Origin: an uncultured Polaribacter sp.
Lineage (GTDB): Bacteria > Bacteroidota > Bacteroidia > Flavobacteriales > Flavobacteriaceae
Length of the DNA stretch: 61,786 nt
NCBI GenBank assembly: GCA_938084845.1
Contig: CALKEB010000051.1
Span: forward strand, 1 to 61,786
Direction: 5' to 3'
Part shown: positions 49,936-59,247 of the stretch, in pieces
Position numbering within the stretch: the first letter of the stretch is position 1
Layout: each line of letters begins with the position of its first letter
Notes under the pieces: generated by a model
The model's input: the letters and a program-made list of their open reading frames with translations, nothing else
Databases searched by the model: none
What the model was told of the DNA's origin: nothing
Translations under genes and position numbers: made by a program

Positions 49936-49943
49936 TATATTTG
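49936..49943 (+). promoter_or_regulatory. Promoter -7 box of the DUF4199-GT2 pair
   Basis: TATATTTG matches TAnnTTTG and ends 22 bp before the ATG at 49966. Confidence 0.45.
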
Positions 49944-49965
49944 TAATTCATCAACTCAACAAAAA

Positions 49966-50493
49966 ATGGAAAATACAGTAAGCACAAAAAGTATTATTTT
50001 AAATAACGGACTATATTATGGTGTCGTTTTAATTTTATCTAGTTTAATTGTTTATGCATTAGGTATGCATTTAGATCCAACTGGTGGTTATATCAATTTT
50101 GCAATAATGGCTGCAGCTATTATCGCATTTCCAATTATTGGGATGTCAACATTTCAAAAAGCAAATGGTGGGTTTTTAACTTGGGGCCAAGGAGTTAAAA
50201 TAGGTGTAGGAATTATAATTATAGGAACTTTAGTAAGTATCGTTTATCAACACTTATTCACTACTTTTTTAGAACCAGAATTTTATGCGCAAGTAGAAGA
50301 AGTAACCAGAAAAGGACTTATGGATGCAGGTTTAACTGAAGATCAAATCGAGGCTCAGGTAGAAATGCAAAGTAAATTTCAAGGAACGATTATTGGAGAT
50401 GCTATTGGTTTATTGTTTATGGCATTTGTAGGTTTTGTTGTTTCAGCAATTATAGCTGCAGTAAAAAAGAAATCCGAAGAAGAAACTTATTAA
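49966..50493 (+). CDS. DUF4199 membrane protein
   Basis: A 175-residue membrane protein of the Bacteroidota family DUF4199. Four hydrophobic helices are visible (about 14-34, 41-60, 76-97, 141-165). A loop of about 40 polar residues between helices 3 and 4 has EPEFYAQVEEVTRKGLMDAG, and the middle of the protein has FLTWGQGVKIG. The C terminus is charged (KKKSEEE). No function is established. The GT2 gene starts 36 bp downstream, a pairing often seen in flavobacteria. That hints at an envelope role but does not prove one. Confidence 0.87.
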   Translation: MENTVSTKSIILNNGLYYGVVLILSSLIVYALGMHLDPTGGYINFAIMAAAIIAFPIIGMSTFQKANGGFLTWGQGVKIGVGIIIIGTLVSIVYQHLFTTFLEPEFYAQVEEVTRKGLMDAGLTEDQIEAQVEMQSKFQGTIIGDAIGLLFMAFVGFVVSAIIAAVKKKSEEETY

Positions 50494-50529
50494 TCTAGTT
50501 TCTAACAATTTATAATTCTATAAAAACGT

Positions 50530-51486
50530 ATGGAAATATCGGTAGTAATACCACTTCTTAACGAAGAAGAATCTTTACAAGAATTACACGATTGGATTGC
50601 AAAAGTTATGCAATCCAATCGTTATTTATATGAAATTATTTTTATTGATGATGGTAGCACTGATACTTCATGGCAAAAGATAGAAGAATTATCAAATAAG
50701 AACAATACTGTAAAAGGAATTCGATTTCAGAAAAATTATGGAAAGAGTCAAGCATTAGATGCTGGCTTTGAACTAGCACAAGGTAAAGTCATTATTACTA
50801 TGGATGCAGATTTGCAAGATAATCCTGAAGAAATACCTGAATTGTACAATTTAATTGTAAAAGAGAATTTTGACCTTATCTCTGGTTGGAAAAAAAAGCG
50901 CTATGACAACGTTATTACAAAAAATATTCCTTCTAAGTTATTTAATGCTGCTGCAAGAAAAACCTCAGGTATAAAACTTCATGACTTTAATTGCGGATTA
51001 AAAGCATACAAGAATGAGGTTATTAAAAATATTAAAGTAAGTGGAGAAATGCATAGATATATTCCTGTTTTAGCAAAAAACGAAGGGTATACTAAAATTG
51101 GTGAGAAAGTAGTACTTCATCAAGCTAGAAAATATGGAGAAACAAAATTTGGAATGGATCGCTTTGTAAATGGATTTTTAGATTTAATTACCATTTCTTT
51201 CTTGTCTAAATTTGGAAAAAGACCCATGCATTTTTTTGGACTCTTAGGAACATTAATGTTTCTTTTTGGAACAACTGCAGCCTTTTATATTGGAGCTTAT
51301 AAACTTTACAACGTTTTTAATGGCATTAAAACAATATTAGTTACAGACAATCCATGGTTTTATATTGCACTTACCTCTATGATTCTAGGAACTTTATTAT
51401 TTCTAGCTGGTTTTCTAGGAGAACTTATTATCAAAACAAAAAACAATGAAAAACACTATTCTATAAAAGAAAAAATAAATTTCTAA
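50530..51486 (+). CDS. Family 2 glycosyltransferase with C-terminal membrane helices (DPM1/GtrB-like)
   Basis: A 318-residue GT-A fold transferase that probably loads a sugar onto undecaprenyl phosphate. VVIPLLNEEESL (5-16), IDDGSTDTSW (about 40-49), and the metal-binding DADLQDNPEEIPEL (about 97-110) mark the catalytic domain. SGEMHRYIPVLA is the GtrB/DPM1-type signature. Two membrane helices (about 235-260 and 275-300) anchor the C terminus, as in the GtrB/ArnC group. The nucleotide-sugar donor is unknown. It follows the DUF4199 gene by 36 bp and precedes the phosphohexomutase by 52 bp. Confidence 0.9.
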   Translation: MEISVVIPLLNEEESLQELHDWIAKVMQSNRYLYEIIFIDDGSTDTSWQKIEELSNKNNTVKGIRFQKNYGKSQALDAGFELAQGKVIITMDADLQDNPEEIPELYNLIVKENFDLISGWKKKRYDNVITKNIPSKLFNAAARKTSGIKLHDFNCGLKAYKNEVIKNIKVSGEMHRYIPVLAKNEGYTKIGEKVVLHQARKYGETKFGMDRFVNGFLDLITISFLSKFGKRPMHFFGLLGTLMFLFGTTAAFYIGAYKLYNVFNGIKTILVTDNPWFYIALTSMILGTLLFLAGFLGELIIKTKNNEKHYSIKEKINF

Positions 51487-51538
51487 CTGTATATTTGTTG
51501 TGTTTAAATAAAAAATTAAAAAGTATAAACTATTACAT

Positions 51539-53254
51539 ATGGTAGATTTTATAAACAAAGCCAAACAGTGGTTAACACCTACTTTTGACTCTGAAACTCA
51601 AAGAGAAATTCAAAATTTAATTGAAACAAATAAAGCTGATTTGGCAGATTGTTTTTATAAAGATATGGAGTTTGGAACTGGAGGAATGAGAGGCGTAATG
51701 GGCGCTGGAACAAATAGAATAAATAAATATACTTTAGGTAGAGCCACACAAGGTCTATCAAACTATTTAATAGAAAACGTTACAAAAGAGCAAATTAGCG
51801 TTGTAATTGCTTATGATTGCAGGCATAACAGTAAAAAATTTGCTAAAATAGTTGCAGATGTTTTATCCGCAAACAACATAAAAGTATTTCTTTTTGAAGA
51901 TTTACGCCCAACACCTGAGTTATCTTTCGCTGTTCGTCATTTAAAATGTGATGCAGGTATTGTATTAACAGCATCTCATAATCCGCCTGAATACAATGGA
52001 TACAAAGTATATTGGGCAGATGGTGGCCAAATTGTACCTCCTCATGATAGTGGAATTATTAGCAAGGTAAATGCATTGGATTTTTCGGAAATAAACTTTA
52101 ATGCTAAAGAACATTTAATTGAAGCTGTAGGTAAAAATATTGACGAAGTTTTTATAAATGCTTCTGTACAAAATGGTTCTTTGTCTAACAATATTGATAG
52201 AGACCCGCTAAAAATTGTTTTTACACCTTTGCATGGAACATCAATTATATCTATACCAGATGCTTTACAAGGAGCTGGATATACAGATGTTCATATCGTA
52301 GAAGCACAACGTAAACCAGATGGTGATTTTCCAACTGTAAAATCTCCAAACCCCGAAGAACCTGAAGCACTACAAATGGCGACTGAATTAGCCAATAAAA
52401 TTGTAGCAGATATTGTTATCGGAACAGATCCTGACTGTGATCGTTTAGGAGTAGCAGTAAGAGACTTAAATGGGAATATGAAGTTATTAAACGGGAACCA
52501 AACAATGGTTGTGATGACTAATTTCTTATTAAAAAAATGGAAAGAAGAAGGCAAATTAAATGGAAAACAATTTATTGGCTCTACTATAGTATCTACTGAA
52601 TTAGTGAATAAGTTGGCTGCTAATTATAACGTAGAAACAAAAGTTGGCTTAACAGGTTTTAAATGGATTGCTAAAATGGTAGTTGATTTTCCTGAGTTAG
52701 ATTTTATTGGTGGAGGTGAAGAAAGTTTTGGGTATATGGTTGGCGATTTTGTAAGAGATAAAGATGCTGTTACTGCTACTTTATTAGCTTGTGAGGTAGC
52801 CGCTTACGCAAAGCAAAATGGCAGCTCTTTCTATAAAGAATTAATTGCCATCTATTTGGATAATGGATTTTACAAAGAGCACTTAATTTCTATCACAAAA
52901 AAAGGAATGGATGGTGCTGCAGAAATACAAACAATGCTTAGCAATATGCGTAACAATCCAATCACAGAAATAGATGGAGAAAAAATTGAGTATTTTTATG
53001 ACTACCAAGCTGCTACAGAAAAGAATTTAATTACTGGGGAAGTAAAAAAAATAGACCTTCCTAAATCTAATGTGCTGATTTATAAAACTGTTTCAGGAAC
53101 AAGGATTGCTGCAAGACCAAGTGGGACAGAACCAAAAATAAAATTTTACTTCAGTGTAAATTCGCCATTAAAAAGTTATGAACTAGCACAAGAAACAGAA
53201 TTAGCACTCGATGCTAAAATTCAAAGAATTATAAAAGAGATGAAATTGAGTTAA
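51539..53254 (+). CDS. pgcA: Phosphoglucomutase/phosphomannomutase
   Basis: An alpha-D-phosphohexomutase of 571 residues, the long PgcA-like type common in Bacteroidota. It interconverts hexose 1- and 6-phosphates. The phosphoserine is S146 in TASHNPPEYNG. The metal site is DPDCDR (297-302), the sugar-binding loop is GGEESFGY, and the phosphate-binding loop near the C terminus is RPSGTEPKIKFY. It feeds nucleotide-sugar synthesis and so fits the neighbouring glycosyltransferase. Its stop overlaps the start of the ABC exporter gene as TAATG (53252-53256), implying coupled translation. Confidence 0.94.
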   Translation: MVDFINKAKQWLTPTFDSETQREIQNLIETNKADLADCFYKDMEFGTGGMRGVMGAGTNRINKYTLGRATQGLSNYLIENVTKEQISVVIAYDCRHNSKKFAKIVADVLSANNIKVFLFEDLRPTPELSFAVRHLKCDAGIVLTASHNPPEYNGYKVYWADGGQIVPPHDSGIISKVNALDFSEINFNAKEHLIEAVGKNIDEVFINASVQNGSLSNNIDRDPLKIVFTPLHGTSIISIPDALQGAGYTDVHIVEAQRKPDGDFPTVKSPNPEEPEALQMATELANKIVADIVIGTDPDCDRLGVAVRDLNGNMKLLNGNQTMVVMTNFLLKKWKEEGKLNGKQFIGSTIVSTELVNKLAANYNVETKVGLTGFKWIAKMVVDFPELDFIGGGEESFGYMVGDFVRDKDAVTATLLACEVAAYAKQNGSSFYKELIAIYLDNGFYKEHLISITKKGMDGAAEIQTMLSNMRNNPITEIDGEKIEYFYDYQAATEKNLITGEVKKIDLPKSNVLIYKTVSGTRIAARPSGTEPKIKFYFSVNSPLKSYELAQETELALDAKIQRIIKEMKLS

Positions 53255-55083
53255 TGGGTTATTTTAAAGATATTCTTAAATACGAGAGAACCTACAGAAA
53301 GTTTACCCTTTTAAATATTCTGTTTAACATTTTCTATGCTATTTTTAATGTACTATCAGTTTTAGCATTTATACCCGTTTTAGGGATTTTATTTGGAACA
53401 GATAAGCAAATTATTACCAAACCTACTTATGAAGGGTTTACAAAAATTGGTTCCTTTTTAAAGGACAGTTTTTATTTTTTTGTTTCAGAAAAAATTGAAA
53501 GTAGTGGTCAAATAAACACTTTGTTATTTATTTGTGTATTAGCACTTTCTTTATTTTTTTTTAAAAATTTATTTCGCTATTTAGCTTCCTATGTGATTAC
53601 CTTTTTAAGAACTGGAATTGTAAAAGATTTAAGAGACCAGTTGTATCATAAAATTGTAGAATTGCCTATTTCTTATTTTACAGAAAAAAGAAAAGGAGAT
53701 ATAATTGCTAGAATGACTGCAGATGTTCAAGAAGTAGAAGTTTCTATTTTAACCTCTATAGAAACTATTGTAAGAGAACCTTTAACAGTGGTTATTGCAA
53801 TTTCTATAATGCTCTTTATGAGTGTGAAATTAACTTTATTTGTATTTATTTTATTGCCAGTATCTGGCTTTATAATTTCGTCTATTAGTAAAAAACTAAA
53901 AGCAAAATCTATAAAAGCACAACAAGAAACAGGAACATTTTTGTCTTTTATAGAAGAAACATTATCTGGGTTAAGAGTAATTAAAGGATTTAATTCTGAG
54001 CGAATCATCGAGAAAAAATTCAATAACTCTACAGAAACCTTTAGAAATTTAATGACAAGTGTTTTTCATAGGCAAACTTTAGCATCGCCAATGAGTGAAT
54101 TTTTAGGTTCTGCAACCATAATTGCCATTCTTTGGTTTGGAGGGAAAGAGGTGCTTTCTGAAACAAGCGCACTACAGCCCGATGAATTTATGGGGTATAT
54201 TGTGTTATTTTACACTGTTTTAAATCCTATAAAACTAATTACTACCTCGTACTATAACATTCAAAAAGGAGAAGCTTCTGCAGCACGCATTATGCAAGTT
54301 TTAAATACAGAAAACCATATAAAAGAGCTTCCTAATGCAACAGTTAAGAAAGAGTTTAAAGAAAAGATTGAATTTAAAAATATCTCTTTCAAGTATAAGA
54401 AAGATACTATTTTAAACAACTTTTCTTTAACTATAAACAAGGGAGAAACTGTTGCATTGGTAGGGCAATCAGGAAGTGGAAAATCTACATTAGCCAACTT
54501 AATTACACGCTTTTATGATGTTAATTCTGGTGATATTTTAATTGATGGAGAAAATATTAAAAACATCACAAAAAAATCGTTGAGAGATTTAATGGGTATC
54601 GTAACACAAGAATCTATTTTATTTAATGATACTGTAAAAAATAACATACAACTAGGAACAGAAAATGCCTCTGACAAAGCCATACTAGAAGCTTCAGAAA
54701 TTGCTAATGCAAATGAGTTTATTAAAAATTTACCGGAACAATTTGAGACAAATATTGGCGATAGTGGGGGTACCCTTTCTGGTGGCCAAAAACAGCGTTT
54801 GTCTATTGCAAGAGCAGTTTTAAAAAACCCTCCAATAATGATTTTAGACGAAGCTACTTCTGCTTTGGATACAGAGTCTGAACAGTTAGTCCAGGTAGCC
54901 TTAGAAAAAATGATGCAGAATAGAACATCATTAGTTATAGCTCACCGATTATCTACAATTCAAAAAGCAGATACAATTGTGGTTATGAAACAAGGTAAGA
55001 TTGTAGAACAAGGAAAACATGATGCATTACTTCAGAAAAAAGGGGAGTACTCTAAACTAGTAAACATGCAGTCTTTAAGCTAA
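53254..55083 (+). CDS. MsbA-like ABC exporter (fused permease and ATPase)
   Basis: A 609-residue half-transporter, active as a homodimer in the inner membrane. The permease domain (about 1-340) has six predicted helices, with an unusually long loop after helix 1 (about 50-85). The ATPase domain follows: Walker A GQSGSGKST (404-412), signature LSGGQKQR (from about 508), Walker B and D-loop MILDEATSALD, and H-loop IAHRLST. Relatives flip lipid A, other glycolipids or drugs. Coupling to pgcA and the nearby glycosyltransferases favours a glycolipid, but this is inference. Its 3' end overlaps the convergent cca gene by nine bases. Confidence 0.92.
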   Translation: MGYFKDILKYERTYRKFTLLNILFNIFYAIFNVLSVLAFIPVLGILFGTDKQIITKPTYEGFTKIGSFLKDSFYFFVSEKIESSGQINTLLFICVLALSLFFFKNLFRYLASYVITFLRTGIVKDLRDQLYHKIVELPISYFTEKRKGDIIARMTADVQEVEVSILTSIETIVREPLTVVIAISIMLFMSVKLTLFVFILLPVSGFIISSISKKLKAKSIKAQQETGTFLSFIEETLSGLRVIKGFNSERIIEKKFNNSTETFRNLMTSVFHRQTLASPMSEFLGSATIIAILWFGGKEVLSETSALQPDEFMGYIVLFYTVLNPIKLITTSYYNIQKGEASAARIMQVLNTENHIKELPNATVKKEFKEKIEFKNISFKYKKDTILNNFSLTINKGETVALVGQSGSGKSTLANLITRFYDVNSGDILIDGENIKNITKKSLRDLMGIVTQESILFNDTVKNNIQLGTENASDKAILEASEIANANEFIKNLPEQFETNIGDSGGTLSGGQKQRLSIARAVLKNPPIMILDEATSALDTESEQLVQVALEKMMQNRTSLVIAHRLSTIQKADTIVVMKQGKIVEQGKHDALLQKKGEYSKLVNMQSLS

Positions 55084-56487
55084 TTTTAGCCCTAATGTCA
55101 ATCCTTTTTGAATCATAAAATCATAAGATGGTTTGTGTTCATTAGGAATTTCTCCCTCTAAAATAGCTTCTTTTATAGCTTCTTTTATTTGACCAATTTC
55201 TTTACAAGGTTCTAAATCAAAAGCTTCCATAATTTCTTGTCCAGTAATAGGAGGTTGAAAGTTTCGTATTCTGTCCCTTTCCTCTACTTCCTTAATTTTG
55301 GTTCTTACTAACTCAAAATTCTTATGGTATTTTTTAAATTTTCTAGGATTTTTTGTGGTAATATCTGCTTCACAAAGGGTCATTAAATCATTTATCTCAT
55401 TGCCTGCATCAAAAACCAAACGTCTTACAGCAGAATCTGTAACATTTGAAGCCAATACTATAGGCCTAGAACTTAATAATACCATTTTCTGAACAAATTT
55501 CATCTTTGCATTTAATGGCATTTTTAAACGTTTAAAAATCTTATACACCATCTTAGAACCCACAAATTCATGACCATGAAATGTCCAACCTACTTTTTTA
55601 CTAAAGCGTTTGGTAGGTGCTTTTCCAATGTCATGCAATAAAGCAGCCCACCTTAACCAAAGATCATCGGTATATTTAGAAATATTATCTACGACTTCTA
55701 GGGTGTGATAAAAATTATCTTTATGTTTTTGTCCTTCTACCTCATCTACTCCTTTTAAAGCTATTAATTCTGGTAAAATTTGAGGTAATAATTTTGTTTT
55801 TTCTAAAAGTAAGAAACCTAATGAAGGTACATTTGCATTTAAAATTTTATTCAACTCTACAACAATACGTTCTTTAGTTATAATTTTTAAACGGTGTGCA
55901 TTTTTAGAAATCGCTGATAAAGAAGAGGCTTCAATATCAAAGTTTAATTGAGTGGCAAAACGAATTGCACGCATCATTCGTAAAGGATCATCAGAATACG
56001 TAATATCAGGATTTAATGGAGTTCTAATACGTTTATCTTTTAAATCCTGTATTCCGTTAAAAGGGTCTAACAACTCACCAAAATTTTGGTCATTAAGACT
56101 TAAAGCTAACGCATTAATTGTAAAATCTCTTCGATCTTGATCATCTTCTAAAGTTCCTAATTCTATTGCTGGATTTCTACTATTTTCGGTATACGATTCT
56201 TTTCTAGCACCGACAAACTCAATTTCTATATCTTGATAACGTAACATAGCCGTTCCGTAAGTTTTAAAAACTTGTACCTTTGGTTTGTTTGGTAATAATT
56301 TAGAGACTTGTAAAGCCAAATCTATTCCACTACCTACAGCAACAACATCAATATCTTTAGCAGATCCCCTATCTAAAAAGAAATCACGGACAAAACCTCC
56401 AATTACATAACTGTCAATTTGTAAGTAATTCGCAGCATTTTTTATAACCGTAAAAATCTCTGAATGTAACGCCTCTTTAAAGTTCAT
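55075..56487 (-). CDS. cca: CCA tRNA nucleotidyltransferase (HD-domain type)
   Basis: A class II polynucleotide nucleotidyltransferase of 470 residues. The catalytic head is YVIGGFVRDFFLDRGSAKDIDVVAVG (within 27-52), carrying the GG motif and the DxD metal site. RRDFTINALAL (about 118-128) and DDPLRMMRAIRFATQ follow. An HD hydrolase domain comes next, with HTLEVVDNI and LLHDIGKAPT. CCA-adding enzymes and poly(A) polymerase share this fold. The length and HD domain favour tRNA 3'-CCA synthesis and repair. A promoter box lies 19 bp upstream. Confidence 0.92.
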   Translation of the reverse strand: MNFKEALHSEIFTVIKNAANYLQIDSYVIGGFVRDFFLDRGSAKDIDVVAVGSGIDLALQVSKLLPNKPKVQVFKTYGTAMLRYQDIEIEFVGARKESYTENSRNPAIELGTLEDDQDRRDFTINALALSLNDQNFGELLDPFNGIQDLKDKRIRTPLNPDITYSDDPLRMMRAIRFATQLNFDIEASSLSAISKNAHRLKIITKERIVVELNKILNANVPSLGFLLLEKTKLLPQILPELIALKGVDEVEGQKHKDNFYHTLEVVDNISKYTDDLWLRWAALLHDIGKAPTKRFSKKVGWTFHGHEFVGSKMVYKIFKRLKMPLNAKMKFVQKMVLLSSRPIVLASNVTDSAVRRLVFDAGNEINDLMTLCEADITTKNPRKFKKYHKNFELVRTKIKEVEERDRIRNFQPPITGQEIMEAFDLEPCKEIGQIKEAIKEAILEGEIPNEHKPSYDFMIQKGLTLGLKLA

Positions 56488-56505
56488 TTAAAACGTAAAT
56501 TTTTG

Positions 56506-56513
56506 CAAAGGTA
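56506..56513 (-). promoter_or_regulatory. Promoter -7 box of cca
   Basis: Minus-strand TACCTTTG matches TAnnTTTG, 18 bp before the cca ATG. A TTG lies 22 bp further upstream, slightly beyond the usual spacing. Confidence 0.5.
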
Positions 56514-56564
56514 AAATTTTATTAAAGAAAGAAATCAATGATTAGATCTTTTAATGGATTATAG

Positions 56565-56602
56565 CTAAACCTATAGATTTTAAAATAAGAGTATAGGTTT
56601 AG
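56565..56602. repeat. Inverted repeat between cca and the glycan gene
   Basis: CTAAACCTATA (56565-56575) and TATAGGTTTAG (56592-56602) are perfect 11-bp arms around a 16-nt spacer. No T tract follows on either strand, so it is at best a weak terminator for the minus-strand gene ending at 56645. Confidence 0.55.
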
Positions 56603-56644
56603 TTCATCGAATTCTAAATTAGACTTGTAATCACAAAAATAAAA

Positions 56645-57421
56645 TTATTTAGAGTTTATTTCTGATACTCGTTTAAACACATTGAAGTTACTTATTTTAG
56701 AAGATAAATTGAATATTGTAGATTGGTATTCAATAGCATGTTTATTTGCATTTTCGAACATTGACTTAAGGTTGTTTTCTCCATGTCTTAATGGGTCTGG
56801 GGTATTTTGTCCGTAAAAAGAATCTCCCTCAATACCATCAAACATTTTTTTTAGTTTTTCTTGATCATTAATATATTTACCCTGCCATTTTTTTACTCGC
56901 TCAGGATTGTAGTCATGATCAAATCCAAGAAGATAAATTTCTGAATAGCCTTTAGCCATAGCCCAATACAAACCATCTAGAAAGATTGTTTTACCTACTT
57001 GAGGACGAAATGATAATTGAAATAATTTAGCATGACTTAATACACCATAAAAAAAATCAGGTTTCCTAAGTATATTTTTGTATTGTGTTTCTTGAGGTCT
57101 TCTATTTTTTGGAAAATCATTAGAACACAAATAATAATCGATTGTACAATCAAATGCTCTATAAGAATTATTAACTGCTAAAATATCTACTCCATCTAAT
57201 GAGTGGTTTTTATATTCTAATGCAGACTTACCACTACCTACATAAAGTAATTTTTTAGTATTCTTAACGGCTCCTTCTGATAAGTCTGAATAATGAATTG
57301 ATTTCCCTTTTTTTATATATATTCGATGATATACCCATTCTTCAAATTTCTTCTTTTTATTTCGGAGTGGATTGTAAAATAGTTGCTTTAATTTCTTTAA
57401 AAAATTCATATTATTTACCAA
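56645..57421 (-). CDS. Putative glycan-modifying transferase (DUF115/GT42-like fold)
   Basis: A 258-residue soluble protein whose family I do not recognise with certainty. After a basic N terminus, LLYVGSGKSALEYKN (about 57-71) and DILAVNNSYRAFDCTIDYYL (about 78-97) resemble the opening of DUF115 proteins and GT42 sialyltransferases, which begin with GNGPS and a D/N-rich strand. GYSEIYLLGFDHDYNP (about 157-172) matches the second half of that fold. This suggests a surface-polysaccharide glycosyltransferase. The first of two nearby ATG codons is used; the second, four codons in, is equally possible. It is downstream of a WaaE-like glycosyltransferase (124-bp gap). Confidence 0.6.
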   Translation of the reverse strand: MVNNMNFLKKLKQLFYNPLRNKKKKFEEWVYHRIYIKKGKSIHYSDLSEGAVKNTKKLLYVGSGKSALEYKNHSLDGVDILAVNNSYRAFDCTIDYYLCSNDFPKNRRPQETQYKNILRKPDFFYGVLSHAKLFQLSFRPQVGKTIFLDGLYWAMAKGYSEIYLLGFDHDYNPERVKKWQGKYINDQEKLKKMFDGIEGDSFYGQNTPDPLRHGENNLKSMFENANKHAIEYQSTIFNLSSKISNFNVFKRVSEINSK

Positions 57422-57545
57422 TTAAAATTATTATCAAGAACTCAAAATTTTGATATATCAATTAACTCTAATTTTTGCGTTCGTTTTTGCTCGTGCTCAC
57501 CTTTCCCAATTATTAAAAATAGCTATGGAAATTTGAAGGGCACCT

Positions 57546-58301
57546 TTAGTTTGAATTTTGATTTTTGAGTAACCATAATTTGATGTATCTAACATAAACT
57601 CCATAGGCTTGGCACCTGGCAAATAAATACCCTTGAAAACCATCTAAAAACCCAAATCTAACAATAAAATGAATAAAAAATCTAACTAAAGGCTTTATTG
57701 AAATATGGAAAAAATAATTTATCTGCTTTCCATTATTAAAATATTCTTTTGCTCTAAGTTCCCCATATTGATTCATCTTAGCAATATAATGATCTAGGCT
57801 CTTGTACGAATAATGTTCAATTTTATGTTTAAAAAAACCTAAATCACCCTTTGTTTTTATAGTTTCATGCACAACACCTTCGTATCTACAGTATTCTTTT
57901 AAAAATAAACGAACTACTTTATCTCTCTGACAACCTCCATATTTAATATGCTTTCCTGCAAAGTAAAAACTTCTTTTCACATAAAAACCTACTTTATCTT
58001 TTGGTTTTTTTACTGCTTTTAAAATTTCTTTTTTTACTTTTTTAGTAACTCTCTCGTCTGCATCCAAAATATAGATCCAAGGATGTTTTGCTTGATCTAT
58101 TGCAAAGTTTTTTTGAGAAGAAAAATCATCAAACTCTCGCTTGATGATTTTAACGTTAAATTTTTTAGCAATTTCAATAGTTTTATCTGTACTAAAAGAA
58201 TCTATAATAAGTATTTCATCTGCAAAATCTAAATTCTTTATAGCGTCTTCTATATGAGATTCTTCATTTAAAGTAGGTATTATTACTGAAATTTTCGTCA
58301 T
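57546..58301 (-). CDS. Family 2 glycosyltransferase, WaaE/KdtX-like
   Basis: A 251-residue GT-A transferase of the type that adds a sugar to the LPS inner core. SVIIPTLNEESHIEDAI (5-21), IDSFSTDKT (about 33-41) and the metal-binding ILDADERV (about 77-84) are present. GGCQRDKVVRLF and the following YEGVVHETI are characteristic of WaaE/LgtF-like enzymes. The protein ends in a basic, aromatic, amphipathic segment (about 200-245) that probably rests on the membrane. It lies 10 bp after dapD and is probably co-transcribed with it, although the functions differ. Confidence 0.85.
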   Translation of the reverse strand: MTKISVIIPTLNEESHIEDAIKNLDFADEILIIDSFSTDKTIEIAKKFNVKIIKREFDDFSSQKNFAIDQAKHPWIYILDADERVTKKVKKEILKAVKKPKDKVGFYVKRSFYFAGKHIKYGGCQRDKVVRLFLKEYCRYEGVVHETIKTKGDLGFFKHKIEHYSYKSLDHYIAKMNQYGELRAKEYFNNGKQINYFFHISIKPLVRFFIHFIVRFGFLDGFQGYLFARCQAYGVYVRYIKLWLLKNQNSN

Positions 58302-58311
58302 TTAGTGTTGG

Positions 58312-59127
58312 CTATACAGCAACATCATATTCACGAAGCGCGTCGTTTAATGACGTTTTTTTATTGGTACTTTCTTTTCTTTTACCTATAATTAACGCAC
58401 AAGGGACGTTATAATTGCCTGCTTTAAATGATTTGGTATAACTACCAGGTATTACCACAGATCTTGCAGGAACAATTCCTTTCATTTCAACAGGCTCATC
58501 CCCTGTTACATCTATAATTTTTGTACTCATCGTTAGTACAACATTCGCACCTAAAACAGCTTCTTTTTCTACTCTAACTCCTTCTACAACGATACATCTA
58601 GAACCAATAAACGCTCCATCTTCAATAATAACTGGTGCAGCTTGTAACGGCTCTAATACGCCACCTATTCCTACACCTCCAGATAAATGAACATTTTTCC
58701 CAATTTGAGCACAAGATCCAACTGTAGCCCATGTATCTACCATTGTTCCTTCGTCTACATATGCACCAATATTTACATAACTTGGCATTAAAATAGTCCC
58801 AGAAGATATATATGCACCGTGCCTAGCAACAGCATTTGGTACGACGCGAATTCCTTTTTCTTGATAATTTCGTTTTAAAGGTATTTTATCATGGTATTCA
58901 AATATTCCTGCCTCTAAGGTTTCCATTTTTTGAATTGGGAAATACAATACCACTGCTTTTTTTACCCATTCATTTACTTGCCAACCATCGGCTGTTGGTT
59001 CTGCAACTCTTAATGTTCCTTCATCCAATAAATCTACAACTTTTCTGATGGTATTAATCGTATTTTGATCTTTTAATAAATTACGATTCTCCCAAGCTGA
59101 CTCTATAATTTTTCTAATTTCTTCCAT
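58312..59127 (-). CDS. dapD: Tetrahydrodipicolinate N-succinyltransferase
   Basis: DapD transfers succinyl from succinyl-CoA to tetrahydrodipicolinate in the lysine/meso-diaminopimelate pathway, so it serves both protein and peptidoglycan synthesis. The 271 residues comprise an N-terminal helical domain (about 1-100) and a left-handed beta-helix of hexapeptide repeats (about 105-230, with YVNIGAYVDEGTMVDTWATV and GGVGIGGVLEPLQA). A C-terminal VVIPGSYTKSF segment follows. A promoter box lies 20 bp upstream. It leads a unit with the WaaE-like glycosyltransferase. Confidence 0.96.
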   Translation of the reverse strand: MEEIRKIIESAWENRNLLKDQNTINTIRKVVDLLDEGTLRVAEPTADGWQVNEWVKKAVVLYFPIQKMETLEAGIFEYHDKIPLKRNYQEKGIRVVPNAVARHGAYISSGTILMPSYVNIGAYVDEGTMVDTWATVGSCAQIGKNVHLSGGVGIGGVLEPLQAAPVIIEDGAFIGSRCIVVEGVRVEKEAVLGANVVLTMSTKIIDVTGDEPVEMKGIVPARSVVIPGSYTKSFKAGNYNVPCALIIGKRKESTNKKTSLNDALREYDVAV

Positions 59128-59146
59128 TTTAATATATTGATTTCTG

Positions 59147-59154
59147 CAAATATA
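59147..59154 (-). promoter_or_regulatory. Promoter -7 box of dapD
   Basis: Minus-strand TATATTTG matches TAnnTTTG and ends 19 bp before the dapD ATG. Confidence 0.5.
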
Positions 59155-59222
59155 AATCGATTGCTAAAATTCAGAGCGAATATACACTTTTTAAACAGAT
59201 TTCAACTGGTTGTTTAATTTCG

Positions 59223-59230
59223 TATTTTTG
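59223..59230 (+). promoter_or_regulatory. Promoter -7 box of ruvX
   Basis: TATTTTTG matches TAnnTTTG and ends 17 bp before the TTG start of ruvX, supporting that start. Confidence 0.5.
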
Positions 59231-59247
59231 TATAAAATTTAAAACAA

